Assembly (NCBI GenBank): GCA_017554385.1
Contig: JAFZIL010000033.1
Coordinates: 1 to 46,482, forward strand
Reading direction: 5' to 3'
Source: Prevotella sp.
GTDB lineage: Bacteria; Bacteroidota; Bacteroidia; Bacteroidales; Bacteroidaceae
DNA: 46,482 nt
A model generated the notes under the pieces. That model was not told the DNA's origin. It was given only the letters and a program-made list of their open reading frames with translations, and did no database searches. The first letter of the stretch is position 1. Every line of letters starts with the position of its first letter. Positions 8,901-19,100 of the stretch are shown one piece after another. A program made the translations under genes and the position numbers.

Positions 8901-8908
8901 CAAAATTA
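8901..8908 (-). promoter_or_regulatory. -7 element for the TonB receptor operon
   Basis: TAATTTTG on the minus strand, about 70 bases upstream of the receptor start, matches TAnnTTTG. No clear TTTG -33 box is seen at the right distance. Confidence 0.45.
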
Positions 8909-8981
8909 ATTAAAATTACTGAGAAAATGTTGTTTTCCCAGTACTTTTTTCTTGATAATGCTAAAAAATCAACTTGGTATG

Positions 8982-9073
8982 AATGTTGTCCCTTGTTGTC
9001 CGAGTTGTCTTCCATTAAAAAACAACGGAATGGGTTTTATTTGAAGACAACTCGGACAACGATGGACAACATT
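8982..9073. repeat. Long palindrome (two 31-bp arms) behind obg
   Basis: The left arm is 8982-9012 and the right arm 9043-9073. The arms are reverse complements with only two mismatches, around a 30-base AT-rich centre. Inside each arm the word GTTGTCC (or its complement) recurs about every 9-10 bases. There is no open reading frame and no T-run typical of an intrinsic terminator. It lies 12 bases beyond the obg stop. It could be a transcript end structure or a small non-autonomous mobile repeat. Confidence 0.8.
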
Positions 9074-9085
9074 TCAAACTGGGGT

Positions 9086-10255
9086 TTATTCGTCCTCTTC
9101 GTATTCGAAGTCGTCGAGGTCCTCAATATCCTCAATGTCATCGTTGTCGATGTATTCGATATCGTCGTCCTCGCCCTCTTCCTCCAGTTCCTGTGCAAAG
9201 AGGGTCATGTCCTTGTCGCGGTGTACCAGCGTGTCCTCGGCCATGGCTGCCTGTAGCTTGTTGCTCTCGGCATTCAGCTCTCGCCAGAGCACGTCCTTCA
9301 GCTCTTCGAGTCCGAAGCCAGTGACAGCCGAAATGAACACCACCGGCAGATCCTGTGGCAGCGTCTCGCGCAGCATGTCGATGAGCTCATTGTCGAGCAG
9401 GTCGCACTTTGTCACGGCTAGTACGCGGTGCTTATCGAGCATCTCAGGATTGAACTGTCGCAGTTCGTTGAGCAACACCTCATATTCGTGTTTGATGTCA
9501 TCGGTGTCGCCGGGCACCAAGAACAGCAGCAGCGAGTTGCGCTCAATGTGGCGCAGGAAGCGCAATCCCAGACCGCGACCCTCGCTCGCTCCCTCGATAA
9601 TGCCGGGGATGTCGGCCATGACAAACGATTTACCATCGCGGTAGCCAACGATGCCTAAGCTCGGTTCCATCGTGGTGAAGGGGTAGTTGGCAATCTTCGG
9701 CTTCGCGTTCGACAGGGCCGATACCAGTGTCGATTTGCCCGCGTTGGGAAAGCCCACGAGTCCCACGTCGGCCAGTAGTTTCAACTCCAGGATGACGGTC
9801 ATCTCCTGCATCGGCTCGCCGGGCTGGGCATAGCGAGGTGCCTGGTTCGTAGCCGTGCGGAACTGGAAGTTGCCCAAACCGCCGCGACCACCTTTTAATA
9901 ATAATACCTCCTGACCGTCGTAGGCCACATCGCATACGAACTTTCCCGTCTCGGCGTTGTAGACCACCGTGCCCGGCGGCACGTCGATGTAGACGTCCTT
10001 GCCGTCTGTGCCGTGACACTTGTCCTTACCGCCGTTGCCGCCATGCTCGGCAAAGATGTGGCGCTCGTATTTCAGGTGGAGCAGTGTCCAGAAGTTATGG
10101 TTGCCGCGCAGGATGATGCTGCCGCCCTTGCCACCGTCGCCCCCGTCGGGACCGCCATTGGGGTTGTATTTCACATGGCGCAGGTGCATGCTGCCCCTGC
10201 CACCCTTGCCCGAGCGGCACAAGATCTTTACATAGTCAACGAAATTGCTTTCCAT
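9086..10255 (-). CDS. obg: Obg/CgtA family ribosome-assembly GTPase
   Basis: Obg is an essential GTPase that helps 50S ribosome maturation and links it to stress signalling. Residues 1-158 form the glycine-rich Obg fold ([11 protein letters not shown] and [11 protein letters not shown] are visible). The G domain has G1 GFPNAGKST (about 167-175), G3 DIPG, a variant G4 TKCD instead of NKxD, and G5 SAV. The C-terminal ~35 residues are almost entirely acidic (Asp/Glu/Tyr/Ile), a tail that varies between phyla. It is the last gene of hpt-adk-obg, 101 bases after adk; that gap is short-word filler. Confidence 0.97.
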   Translation of the reverse strand: MESNFVDYVKILCRSGKGGRGSMHLRHVKYNPNGGPDGGDGGKGGSIILRGNHNFWTLLHLKYERHIFAEHGGNGGKDKCHGTDGKDVYIDVPPGTVVYNAETGKFVCDVAYDGQEVLLLKGGRGGLGNFQFRTATNQAPRYAQPGEPMQEMTVILELKLLADVGLVGFPNAGKSTLVSALSNAKPKIANYPFTTMEPSLGIVGYRDGKSFVMADIPGIIEGASEGRGLGLRFLRHIERNSLLLFLVPGDTDDIKHEYEVLLNELRQFNPEMLDKHRVLAVTKCDLLDNELIDMLRETLPQDLPVVFISAVTGFGLEELKDVLWRELNAESNKLQAAMAEDTLVHRDKDMTLFAQELEEEGEDDDIEYIDNDDIEDIEDLDDFEYEEDE

Positions 10256-10264
10256 AAATTATCT

Positions 10265-10346
10265 GATGAGGCTAATGGGGCCAATGGGGCTAATGGGGCC
10301 AATGGGATCTATGAGCTTCATTAGTCTCATGGACCCCGTTAGCCCA
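10265..10346. repeat. Filler tract between adk and obg
   Basis: The word ggggctaat/ggggccaat is repeated four times (10267-10306), then shorter variants (atctatgag, cattagtctcatgg, gttagccc). The same words recur at 12025-12054 behind the Crp-type gene. No gene or promoter is seen. Confidence 0.7.
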
Positions 10347-10356
10347 ATATGCTGCT

Positions 10357-10929
10357 CTAAAGGTTGTCAACCACCTCGCAGATGTCGGCGAAGATGCGGT
10401 CGAGCTCACCCAGGCCGTTGATGTGGTGATGCACGCCCTCCAGCTTGTACCACTCGATGAGGGGTTGCGTCTGCGAGTGGTAGACCACGAGGCGCTTCTT
10501 GATAGTATCCTCGTTGTCGTCGGCACGGCCGCTCTGCTGGCCGCGCAGCAGCAGACGTTTCATCAGCTCGTCCTCGGGAACGTCGAGCTCGAGCATGGCT
10601 GCCACCTGATCACCACGCTCTGCCAGCATCTGCTTCAAGGCTTCAGCCTGCGGAATGGTGCGGGGGAACCCGTCGAAGATCACGCCCTTGTGCTCGCGTC
10701 CGAACGAGTCGTAGACGCTGGCGAGGATGCTCACCATCAGCTCGTCGGGGATGAGCTGTCCCTGGTCAATAAACTGCTTGGCGGTGTTGCCAAGTTCCGA
10801 ACCTTTCTTGATTTCGGCGCGCAGCACGTCGCCGGTCGAGATGTGGTTCAGTCCGTACTTCTCAATGAGCTTGTCGCTCTGTGTGCCCTTGCCTGAGCCG
10901 GGGGCACCGAATATCACGATATTCTTCAT
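10357..10929 (-). CDS. adk: Adenylate kinase (short type)
   Basis: Adenylate kinase interconverts ATP + AMP and 2 ADP in the cytosol. The P-loop GAPGSGKGT is at residues 8-16, with TGDVLRAEI (AMP site), GFPRTIPQAE and the LID-side LLLRGQQSGRADDNEDTIKKRL. At 190 aa it is the short-LID form without a zinc-binding insertion. It follows hpt by 27 bases, which fits a purine nucleotide supply operon. Confidence 0.97.
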   Translation of the reverse strand: MKNIVIFGAPGSGKGTQSDKLIEKYGLNHISTGDVLRAEIKKGSELGNTAKQFIDQGQLIPDELMVSILASVYDSFGREHKGVIFDGFPRTIPQAEALKQMLAERGDQVAAMLELDVPEDELMKRLLLRGQQSGRADDNEDTIKKRLVVYHSQTQPLIEWYKLEGVHHHINGLGELDRIFADICEVVDNL

Positions 10930-10956
10930 GTGTTATTGAGTTTATGAGTTGTTGGG

Positions 10957-11499
10957 TTAGGGGGTACTTACCAGCGTGTACAAGTCCTTCAGTCCGCGGC
11001 CTTGCTGGTCGTAGTCCAGACCGTAGCCGAGGATAAAATCGTTGGGGATGCTGAATGCCACATAGTCCAGCTGTAGGTCTTCCTGTAGTCGTTCGGGTTT
11101 GAAGAAAAGGGTACACACGTGGACAGAAGCAGGATTGCGCGTGCCCAGCGACTCAATCATCTGCTTGATGGTCAGTCCAGTCTCCACGATGTCCTCGAGG
11201 ATGATGACCGTGCGACCGGTCAGGTCTTCATTGATGCCGAAGACTTCCTTAATCTTGCCCGTCGACGTTGTGCCCTGATAGCTGGCCAGCTTGACGAACG
11301 ATATTTCGCAGGGGATAGTCATCTCGCGCATCAGGTCGGCTGCGAAGATAAAGGCTCCGTTGAGCACTGCGAGAAACAGCGGGTTACGTCCCTCCATGTC
11401 GTGGCTTATCTGTTGAGCTACTTCGCGAATGCGCTGTTTGATTTGTTCTTCCGACATCGATACCTCGAATGTCTTGTCCTTGATGGTTACTCTGCTCAT
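10957..11499 (-). CDS. hpt: Hypoxanthine phosphoribosyltransferase
   Basis: This enzyme transfers phosphoribose from PRPP to hypoxanthine (and usually guanine) for purine salvage. The PRPP-binding motif VIILEDIVETGLT is clear, and FILGYGLDYDQQGRGLKDLY near the C terminus fits the family. I place the start at the ATG at 11499 (MSRVTIKDK, 180 aa). The frame is open six codons further to a TTG, but the shorter form matches the usual length. It is first in the hpt-adk-obg operon, with a -7-like box about 30 bases upstream. Confidence 0.95.
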   Translation of the reverse strand: MSRVTIKDKTFEVSMSEEQIKQRIREVAQQISHDMEGRNPLFLAVLNGAFIFAADLMREMTIPCEISFVKLASYQGTTSTGKIKEVFGINEDLTGRTVIILEDIVETGLTIKQMIESLGTRNPASVHVCTLFFKPERLQEDLQLDYVAFSIPNDFILGYGLDYDQQGRGLKDLYTLVSTP

Positions 11500-11525
11500 T
11501 TTACTTACATTTTGCAATTTTGGTG

Positions 11526-11533
11526 CGAAGATA
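11526..11533 (-). promoter_or_regulatory. -7-like element for hpt-adk-obg
   Basis: TATCTTCG on the minus strand differs from TAnnTTTG at one base and lies 27-34 bases before the hpt start. No convincing -33 box is seen. Confidence 0.4.
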
Positions 11534-11654
11534 CGAAAAAAAACGCAAATAGCCTTGTTTCTCTCCCACTTTTTTTAGGTTTAACTGAAAAATTACCGAT
11601 TCTGTCACCTAACAGTTACATGTCGCAGACAACAGATCGGCGGCTCCATGAAAA

Positions 11655-11702
11655 AGCAAGGAGGCATCGGTTGCGTCGTAACGGATGCTTTATGGCCTTG
11701 CT
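11655..11702. repeat. Imperfect palindrome next to the second 22-bp array
   Basis: AGCAAGG (11655-11661) pairs with CCTTGCT (11696-11702). Inside, GCATCGGTT and AACGGATGC are near-complements. The structure abuts the first 22-bp unit at 11701. Confidence 0.5.
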
Positions 11703-11766
11703 GGCAGGGGCTGTTAGGTATCCTGACAGGGGCTGTTTGACACCCTGACAGGGGCTGTTTGCAGGG
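11701..11766. repeat. Three 22-bp tandem repeats with ACAG-GGG-CTGT core
   Basis: Units are 11701-11722, 11723-11744 and 11745-11766. Each holds (A/G)CAGGGGCTGT, a 4-bp inverted repeat around a GGG loop. The period equals that of the array at 3434-3628 although the sequence differs. The surrounding gene-free stretch 11534-12054 also holds a palindrome and a hairpin listed separately, and otherwise nothing I can name. Confidence 0.8.
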
Positions 11767-11774
11767 CTACTACT

Positions 11775-11788
11775 TTACGCGCGCGTAA
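11775..11788. repeat. Perfect 14-bp palindrome TTACGCGCGCGTAA
   Basis: This alternating CG palindrome stands in an AT-rich gene-free region. It could be a dimeric protein site; nothing else identifies its role. Confidence 0.5.
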
Positions 11789-11808
11789 TAGTTAATGTAT
11801 TAACAACT

Positions 11809-11841
11809 GGGCGTTGCCCGATCTCACATCGACCAACGCCC
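11809..11841. terminator. Hairpin in the gene-free stretch before the Crp-type gene
   Basis: GGGCGTTG (11809-11816) and CAACGCCC (11834-11841) pair perfectly, with GAT/ATC inside the loop. There is no T-run on either side. It may be the transcript end of the minus-strand Crp-type gene, whose stop is at 12055, but the distance makes that uncertain. Confidence 0.35.
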
Positions 11842-12054
11842 TACATCATGTACTAAAAGCAAACAATAACCTAAAACAAATCTAACTAAAAACCGAAAAA
11901 TCGTCTTTTTGCTTCTTTTGAAAGACATTGCAAAAGTAGCAAGAAAACTGGGTTGACACAAATGATTTTCCCTAAACCGCAGGGGGATTTTCCCTAAATC
12001 AATGGGGGAAAACCCGCAGGGAAGGGCCTATGGGGCTAATCAGGTCCATGGGGC

Positions 12055-12732
12055 CTACATTAGCAGACGTTCGAGCGACGGCACTTCGATGCGTCCGCGG
12101 TGCAGCTGTAGCAGTCCGCTTGCCTGCATGGCATTTAGGGCACGCGACACGTTCAGGCGGCTGTCGTTCAACTCCTGGGCCAGCCGCTCCATGAGGATAT
12201 AGACCGTCTTCGCCCCAGCAGGATAGACGGCATGGTCTATTAGAAAACGCACGATGCGGGCTTCGAGTGTCATCGGACAGCTGCGCCACGGTTGGTGTCC
12301 GCGCCGCTGGCTTTGGGTGGCCAGCACGTTCAGCAGGTTCAGACGGATAATCAGGAAATCATCGAGCAGACGCAGCACTTCGTCCTTCGACAATGTGATG
12401 AAGTGAGCCTCGCTGAGCGTGCGGATGGTGATAACATAGCGTGTGGAGGCACCAAACAGCGCCTCGGGTTGTAGCATCCAAGGAGCCTGTAGCTGTTCCT
12501 CTATGCGGTAGGAACCATCGTCGCTCACAGAGTTTGCGGCCAATTGTCCGTTGATAAGGAATTGAAGCTGTGTGCATTGTTCGCCCTCGCGCACCAACGT
12601 TTTCCCCGCAGACATTTTCACGAAGCCGAACTTCGTGTTGCCCGCCATCTGGAGCAGTTCGGTGCGGCTCAGTCCTTGGAACAGCGTGAACTGCTGCAGC
12701 TGTTCGTAAATTTTCAGTTCTGTCTGTATCAT
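12055..12732 (-). CDS. Crp/Fnr family transcription regulator
   Basis: A 225-aa regulator. The N-terminal beta-roll (about 15-120; FTLFQGLSRTELLQMA, GKTLVREGEQCTQLQFLINGQLAA) resembles the cyclic-nucleotide-binding fold. No cysteine cluster for an Fe-S centre is seen. The C-terminal winged helix (about 150-220) has the recognition region LAQELNDSRLNVSRALNAM. The start is the ATG at 12732, just downstream of a full promoter; the frame stays open for 52 more codons upstream but that part crosses the promoter. The gene is divergent from the giant surface-protein block, so it may control it, but that is inference from position only. Its last codons (LLM, stop) and the region behind are filler words. 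Confidence 0.88.
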   Translation of the reverse strand: MIQTELKIYEQLQQFTLFQGLSRTELLQMAGNTKFGFVKMSAGKTLVREGEQCTQLQFLINGQLAANSVSDDGSYRIEEQLQAPWMLQPEALFGASTRYVITIRTLSEAHFITLSKDEVLRLLDDFLIIRLNLLNVLATQSQRRGHQPWRSCPMTLEARIVRFLIDHAVYPAGAKTVYILMERLAQELNDSRLNVSRALNAMQASGLLQLHRGRIEVPSLERLLM

Positions 12733-12760
12733 TGCTTCTGGTTTATCGAATAGTTTGCTG

Positions 12761-12792
12761 CAAAAGTAGCGAATCTCTGTGAAACCAGCAAA
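12761..12792 (-). promoter_or_regulatory. Full sigma-AB-type promoter for the Crp-type gene
   Basis: On the minus strand TTTG (12792-12789), 20 bases, TACTTTTG (12768-12761): an exact match to TTTG-N19-21-TAnnTTTG. It places the transcription start about 20-25 bases before the ATG at 12732 and supports that start codon. Confidence 0.75.
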
Positions 12793-12909
12793 TAAATACA
12801 GAAAAAATGACGGCGAGACAACCCTCCTGACTCCTCTGTCCGACCACTGGAAAACCCTTCGGGAATCGCCAAAGTGTCGATGAAACACGCAAAAATAGTT
12901 TGCTGAATA

Positions 12910-12941
12910 TTTGGCTAATTAGATAATTTTATGTAATTTTG
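12910..12941 (+). promoter_or_regulatory. Full sigma-AB-type promoter for the giant-protein block
   Basis: TTTG (12910-12913), 20 bases, TAATTTTG (12934-12941). The first large gene starts at 13190, so the 5' leader would be about 240 bases. Confidence 0.75.
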
Positions 12942-13039
12942 CCACGATTATGCCCTAAAGCGTAACTCTGACTATTCAATATTCACAATAATTATTAACA
13001 AAAAGCAAAACGAAAAAACTACACATGTTAAAGTAAGAC

Positions 13040-13175
13040 AACACTATGCAGAAAGACAAGTGTCGCGGCTGGTCTCACCACTAAGACTGGGAGGCTGTAA
13101 AGAGGTTCGCAGCCGGACACAGACGAAACAACAAAACTATTCTTGCGCTAACGGACCGGAAGGCGCAAAAACCTA
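13040..13175 (+). ncRNA. Structured 5' leader of the giant-protein block
   Basis: Two hairpins are visible. The first pairs GTGTCGCGGCTG (13060-13071) with CAGCCGGACAC (13110-13120) through 11 base pairs and one bulge, enclosing a smaller GTCT/AGAC stem. The second pairs TTGCGC (13143-13148) with GCGCAA (13163-13168). A 12-codon reading frame (13046-13084, MQKDKCRGWSHH) overlaps the left arm of the first hairpin. This could be a cis-regulatory RNA or attenuator; I recognise no known riboswitch. Confidence 0.45.
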
Positions 13176-13189
13176 AAACATAACTAATA

Positions 13190-16100
13190 ATGAACAAGAA
13201 AATACGTTTTTCATTGCTCACACTGTTGGTGATGCTATGCGGGACGGTGTTTGCTGACTATCAAAAGGTCACTGCCACTTCCGACATCACTGATGGTGAT
13301 TATCTGATTGTTTATGAAGCTGAGAATGTAGCTTTCAATGGTGCATTGGAGACTTTAGATGCTGCTGGTAATACAGTTGCTGTGACCATCAGTGATGGCA
13401 TTATTTCCTCAACAGATGCCATTGATGCCGCAGTGTTCACTTTCGACACAACAGACAAGAGCATTAAGAGTGCTTCTGGCTTCTATGTTGGAGCAGGAAA
13501 GTCTTATAGCAATGGCTTAAAGCAGTCGGCTACTCTTACTGATCAGTTTAAGCATACAAGTTTTGCCATTGTAGATGGTAATGTCATTATCACCAAAACC
13601 CTTTCTGATGGTGATATGATTTTGAATTACAATTCTAATAGTAGTGACAAGCGATTCCGCTATTACAAAGCAGGTAGCCAGAAGAAAATTCAGCTTTACA
13701 AGAAGATTACTTCTGGTGGTGGCAATGACAACACCGTTGCCAACTACGCTATTGACTTCAACACAAGGATTGCCACGAGCGCAAAGGACTTTGCTGTGGC
13801 TTCAAACTGGGGGCATGTTTCCGGTTACGATGCTGCGTATGACAGCAACATGTCGTACAGTTGGAGCGAGACTGCAGGCGTCGACAGGAGTGGCGCTCTG
13901 CTGGCCTATCGTCAGTTCAAGTATGACTGGGGACAGAGCAGTAGCGGCGTAGACGTCTACGACCTGCTTGTTACCCCAGAAGTGAAGGGCGCTGTGAGCG
14001 TAGCCGTGAAGCTGTATTCAGGCTCGAACTCCTATATTGAATTCTATAAGATGACCGATAATGGCGACGGCACTTTCACCCGTGGTGACAAAATTGAATA
14101 TACCTTAGGTGAGGAAGAGACGCTGAGCCAGTCGGCCTACTGCAATGCAACCATCAATGTCGAGGACTTTACCCGCATTGGTATTCGTGCTTCTTACATG
14201 TATCTTGACAACTTCGTTGCCGAGCAGGCCAATATCGTTCCGGAGAAGGCTATCACCATTGCTTCGGCCGATCCTACCGCTACCACTGGAACTATCTACT
14301 GGGATCAGCAGGCCAACGGCAAGGTGCTGGTGAAGTACACTGTTACTGTGAAGAACACCGGCGATGTCGATTTGACTCAGGGAACCGAGGGCTACAGCGT
14401 GTCTATCTTCAACCGCGATGACAATGTGGTTTATGCCACGACAGCCGTTCCTCAAAATCTGGCTGTCGGTGAAACATCCGACCCGTTTGACGTTCAGGCA
14501 GAGGTTGAGACCAGCGTCTGGCCTAACAGCTATTCCTATCACTCCATGGACCTGAAGGAGAATCTGAAGGGCAGCGTCTTACAGCGTGCCCAGTCTCACT
14601 ATAATGCCTATCAGTCGAAGTTCGTGTTCCGTGCTGCTGAGAGCACCGCTACCAGCAGCATCACTACTTCTGAGGCTTGGGGCACCATCACTGAGAGCAC
14701 CACGAAGAGTTTCGAAATCTTCAACAACGGACTGGCTCCGCTCACCATCACCGCTATCACCCTGCCTGAGGGCTTCACCAGTGCCGATGCACCCGTGATT
14801 CCTGCTGAGGGTCTCGTAGTCAACAGTAAGGAGAGCGTGACGCTGAGCATCACGCAGGATGCCGCCACTGCTGGCACCTTCGCTGGTACTTTGACCATCA
14901 GCTATCAGAGCTATGGTAGCGAGGAGGCAACCAACTATACCTTGGACTTCTCGGCCACTATCATCGATGCTAATACTTGGGCGGTTGACTTCAACAATAC
15001 GAAGTCGGGTATCGTTTATCCCGCTGGTTCTATCGCCGAGAATGGAATTAGCAGCGATTATGATTACAATAGTGGTACATATAACTACTGGATCACAGGT
15101 CGTACTCAGAGTAGTTATGCTACGGAGAACAACAAGTTCATCACTCCGAAGCTGCACGCCAATGCAGGCGATGCCCTGGCCTACGACGTGAAGGGTGCCT
15201 ATGGCTCTTCTTACTATGCCAAAGTATATGTATCTACCGATCGTCAGAATTGGACACAGGTAGCCTATTATACCCAGAACGAGACTGAAGGTGCCGAGGC
15301 AATCGGCTACGCCAACTGGTACACCAAGCAGGTGACCTTTACTGAAGCTGGTGACTATTACGTTGCCTTTGCACTATACGGAACCTTTAAGATTGACAAT
15401 CTTGTAGGTCTGGAGAAGGTTGACGTGGCCCACGACCTCTACATCAAGAGTGTCAACTGGCCCGATGCTTCTGTAAAGAGCGGCACGTCGCTCTCGAAGC
15501 CCAGCGTGGATATTATCCCGTTGACCGACGAGACTGCCGACGCCTACACCGTGAAGTACGTCTGCGGCGAGACCGTACTGGCCGAGGGAACACCCGTTGC
15601 CCTGACCGCCAGCGCCAACAGCTCGAAGACATTCTCGTTCGCTTGGACACCCAATGTGGAGAACACCACCACATATCCTGGAACAAAGGTTGTGTTTGAG
15701 TTCACCGACGACACGAAGTTCGAGACCGAGGGCTTCGACCTCACCGTGGCCAACGAGGCTATCTTCCACTTCCTGAGCGCACTGCCTTCGAGCAAATGGT
15801 ATGAACCCACCGACGTATCGGCTCCTATCGCATTTGGTAAGAGCAATACGGCTGACGTGAAGACCTACTACATCTACAACTGGGGTTCTGCTCCTCTGAC
15901 GGTCAACAGCATCTCGTTGCCCGAGGGATTCACTGCTGATGTCGAGTTCCCGATTACCGTTCCTGCTTTCGACGAGAACGACCTCGCCGCTGCTTCTAAA
16001 GCTCTTGCCATCACCTTCTCGGCTACCGAGGCCGGAGAGTATAGTGGTGACATGGTCATCACCTACAGCGGCGAAAAGACCTTCACGCTCGCCATCAGCG

Positions 16101-19100
16101 GTGTGAAGCTTGACGCTTCGAAGTTCTATGCTAACTTCGACGATGGTGGCTGGCCTGCAGGCTCGGTCTATCAGAGCAATATCAGCTCCAGCAATGGTGG
16201 CACCAATAGTGTTCCCAACTACTATATCACCTCTTCGAGCACAACCGATAACCTCTTCATTACTCCGAAGCTGATGGCTGCCGACGGCGACAAGCTGCTG
16301 TTCGACGCCAAGCTCTACAGCTCTTACTGGAGCGAGGGTACTGTGAAGGTATATGCCGCCGCTACCCGCGAGGAGGTGCTGAACGCTGAGGAGGGTACTA
16401 CTCGCACGCTGCTCTTCACCGCCAGCGGTGCCGAGGAATCAGAGAACCTGCTCACCACCGACTATCAGACCTTCGAGGTGTCCGCTGTCGCTGGTGACTA
16501 CTTCTATGGCTTCGAAATCAGTAATCGTCCTTATGTTGACGAGATCTATGGACTGAGCGTGGCCGCCGTGGCCCACGACCTGATGCTCGTGTCGAGCAAC
16601 ATTCCTGCCGAGGCTATGCAGAACATTCCTGTCAACGCTACGCTGAACGTGCTGAACGTTGGCCTGCAGGATGAGACTGAATACGACATCGTGCTCCACA
16701 TCGGCGACGATGCAACCCCCATCGCTGGCACCGAGACCATTCCCATGAAGCACAAGCTGACCGAGAGCACCGCCATAAGCGTGCCCATGCAGAGCCCGAA
16801 GGCAGGCACCCTCCCCGTCTACATCGAGCTGAAGGCCGGCGACCTCGTGCTGACTACTGATGCCGTCGACGTGACCTTCGCTGAGGAGGTGGCTGTGGCC
16901 GACGCTATCCAGGTGGGAACCAAGACCAACACGGGCCGTGACTATGGCTTCGTTGACTGGTACAACAACGACGGTAGTACTACCCTTTACACCGACATCC
17001 TCTATCCCGCTGCCAAGATTTCGGCTGCTGGCATCAAGGCCGGTGACAAGATTGTATCTATCACATACCAAGGCACGAACAGTGCCAAGACCTTAAAAGC
17101 ACAGGTCACCTCGTGGGTGGGCACATCTACTGGCGACATCACCTACGGCTCGCCCGTCAAGGAGAACATGGCCGAGGTAGTGGTCTACGACGGCAGCTCT
17201 TATGACTTCGAGGCCAACTTCAAGTCAGTGATCACCCTGCCCCAGCCAATCGTATGGGACGGCACCTCTGACATCCGCGTCTACACCGAGGCTGTAGGTC
17301 AGGGCTCAGGTAACTGGGTGAGCGTACAATATCCCTATGACAATGAGCTGACCATGTCGTACAATGGTACCAACAAGTATGGCACCGTGGCCTACTTTAC
17401 ACTCTCTGCCGAGCCTGCTACCTTCGCCGGTACGGTGAAGAACGATGCCGACGAGGCTGTCGAAGGCGCAACAATTACGCTGATAAGCAACGACGGCGAC
17501 AACGTACAGTACAGCGGTACGACCGACGCACAGGGCGCATTCAGCTTCAACGTCATACAGACCGCACGCACCTACATTGCCACGGTCACAGCCGAGGGCT
17601 TTGAGGATGCTACCGAGGAGAACATCAGCTTCGCCGAGGGCAACCAGACGAAGGACTTCGTTTTGGTGAAGTGGGTTGAACCGAATCCTCTTAATGATTA
17701 CTTCGTAAACACTGACTTTGCTTCAACAGAAGGTTGGACGGCTGTCACTTCTGATAGTTTCAAGGAGATTGGTAATGGTAAGATTGGTGAGTTTAAGGTC
17801 TACAACAACATACCTGCTACCGTAGATGACACTCACCTTGCTACTGAATATTGCTTCGGTTTCGAGGCTCGTTGGTCTTCTAATTTCTCTTCTTACACTC
17901 AGGAATCTAAGGTTGCCCTGCCCGCTGGTACTTATACACTGACCTTCGACGTGGAGAACGTCAATGGTTCTACGACGAAGGCTTCTTATGAGAATCGCTT
18001 TAAGGTTACTGTAGGAGATAATGTGTTCACCGATCAAGCAACTGAATGGATGAACGGAAAGAGCAGTTGGACGAAACATACCATTGTCTTCAATGTTGAT
18101 GAGGATGCCAAGGCTACTTTGAGCTTCGGTTATGGTACTGGTTCGAACAATATTGGTTCTGCCAATACGCCAATCGTCTATGTGAGCCACTTGGATATGA
18201 CATTCAAGTCGCTGGCTGCTGGTGCCATTGAGGTGCTGCAGGCTGAGATTGATAAGGCTGAGGCTCTGAAGACTGCAACCCGCACCGAGGGACTTGACGA
18301 CTTTAACGCAGCTATCCAAGCAGCAAAGGCACTGCTTACTTCTTCTGATGTAGCTGCTATCAACGCAGGCGTTGAGGCACTGAAGGCTGCCGAGGAGGCA
18401 TTCCTCACGGCTAACCTGCCTGTGGCCGAGGGTACCTACTACGTCTACAACCCGCTGACGGAGAAGTTCCTGAGCCGCGGTAATGCATGGGGTACCAGTG
18501 CTGTGGTCGATGACTATGGTGTGGCCATAAAGGTCAATGTAACGCTGGCCGATGGTAAGTACACGTTGACAGGCTTCGACAATAACACTACTTATGGCGA
18601 TGACACCTGGATGTTTGCTGATGCTGGTGGCGACCGTGCCCGCTCTTATATTATTAATAAGGTAGAAGGCGGTGTGACCCTGACCAATACTGGCAACAAC
18701 ATGCTCGTCTATGTCTATACGAACGAAGGCGGTGACAAGTATCGAGTGGCTGGCAATGCCATCAAGGGCGACAACTACACCGACGATGCTCAGACCGTTT
18801 GGCAGTTCATTACTCCTGCTGAGCGTGACCGGATGGTGGCAAGCCGCGAGGCTGCAGCCAAGACAGCAGCCTACACTGCCGCCGGCCTCTCAGAGGACGA
18901 TGAGTTAGAACTTGGCGAGGCTACTGAGGTGAGCTTCACCACTGGTCACGCATGGACGCAGACGGTTGTCCGCACACAGAACAACCAACCTGCTACCAAT
19001 GCCAATGGTACGGAGATGTGGCAGGCTACGGGTAACTATACCCAGACCATCAGCGACCTGCCTGCAGGTCTCTACAAGGTGACCATCCAGGCCTTCTACC

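Noticed and set aside
12733-12888. 52-codon N-terminal extension of the Crp-type regulator
   Set aside because: It overlaps an exact promoter and adds no family sequence; the ATG at 12732 gives the usual length.
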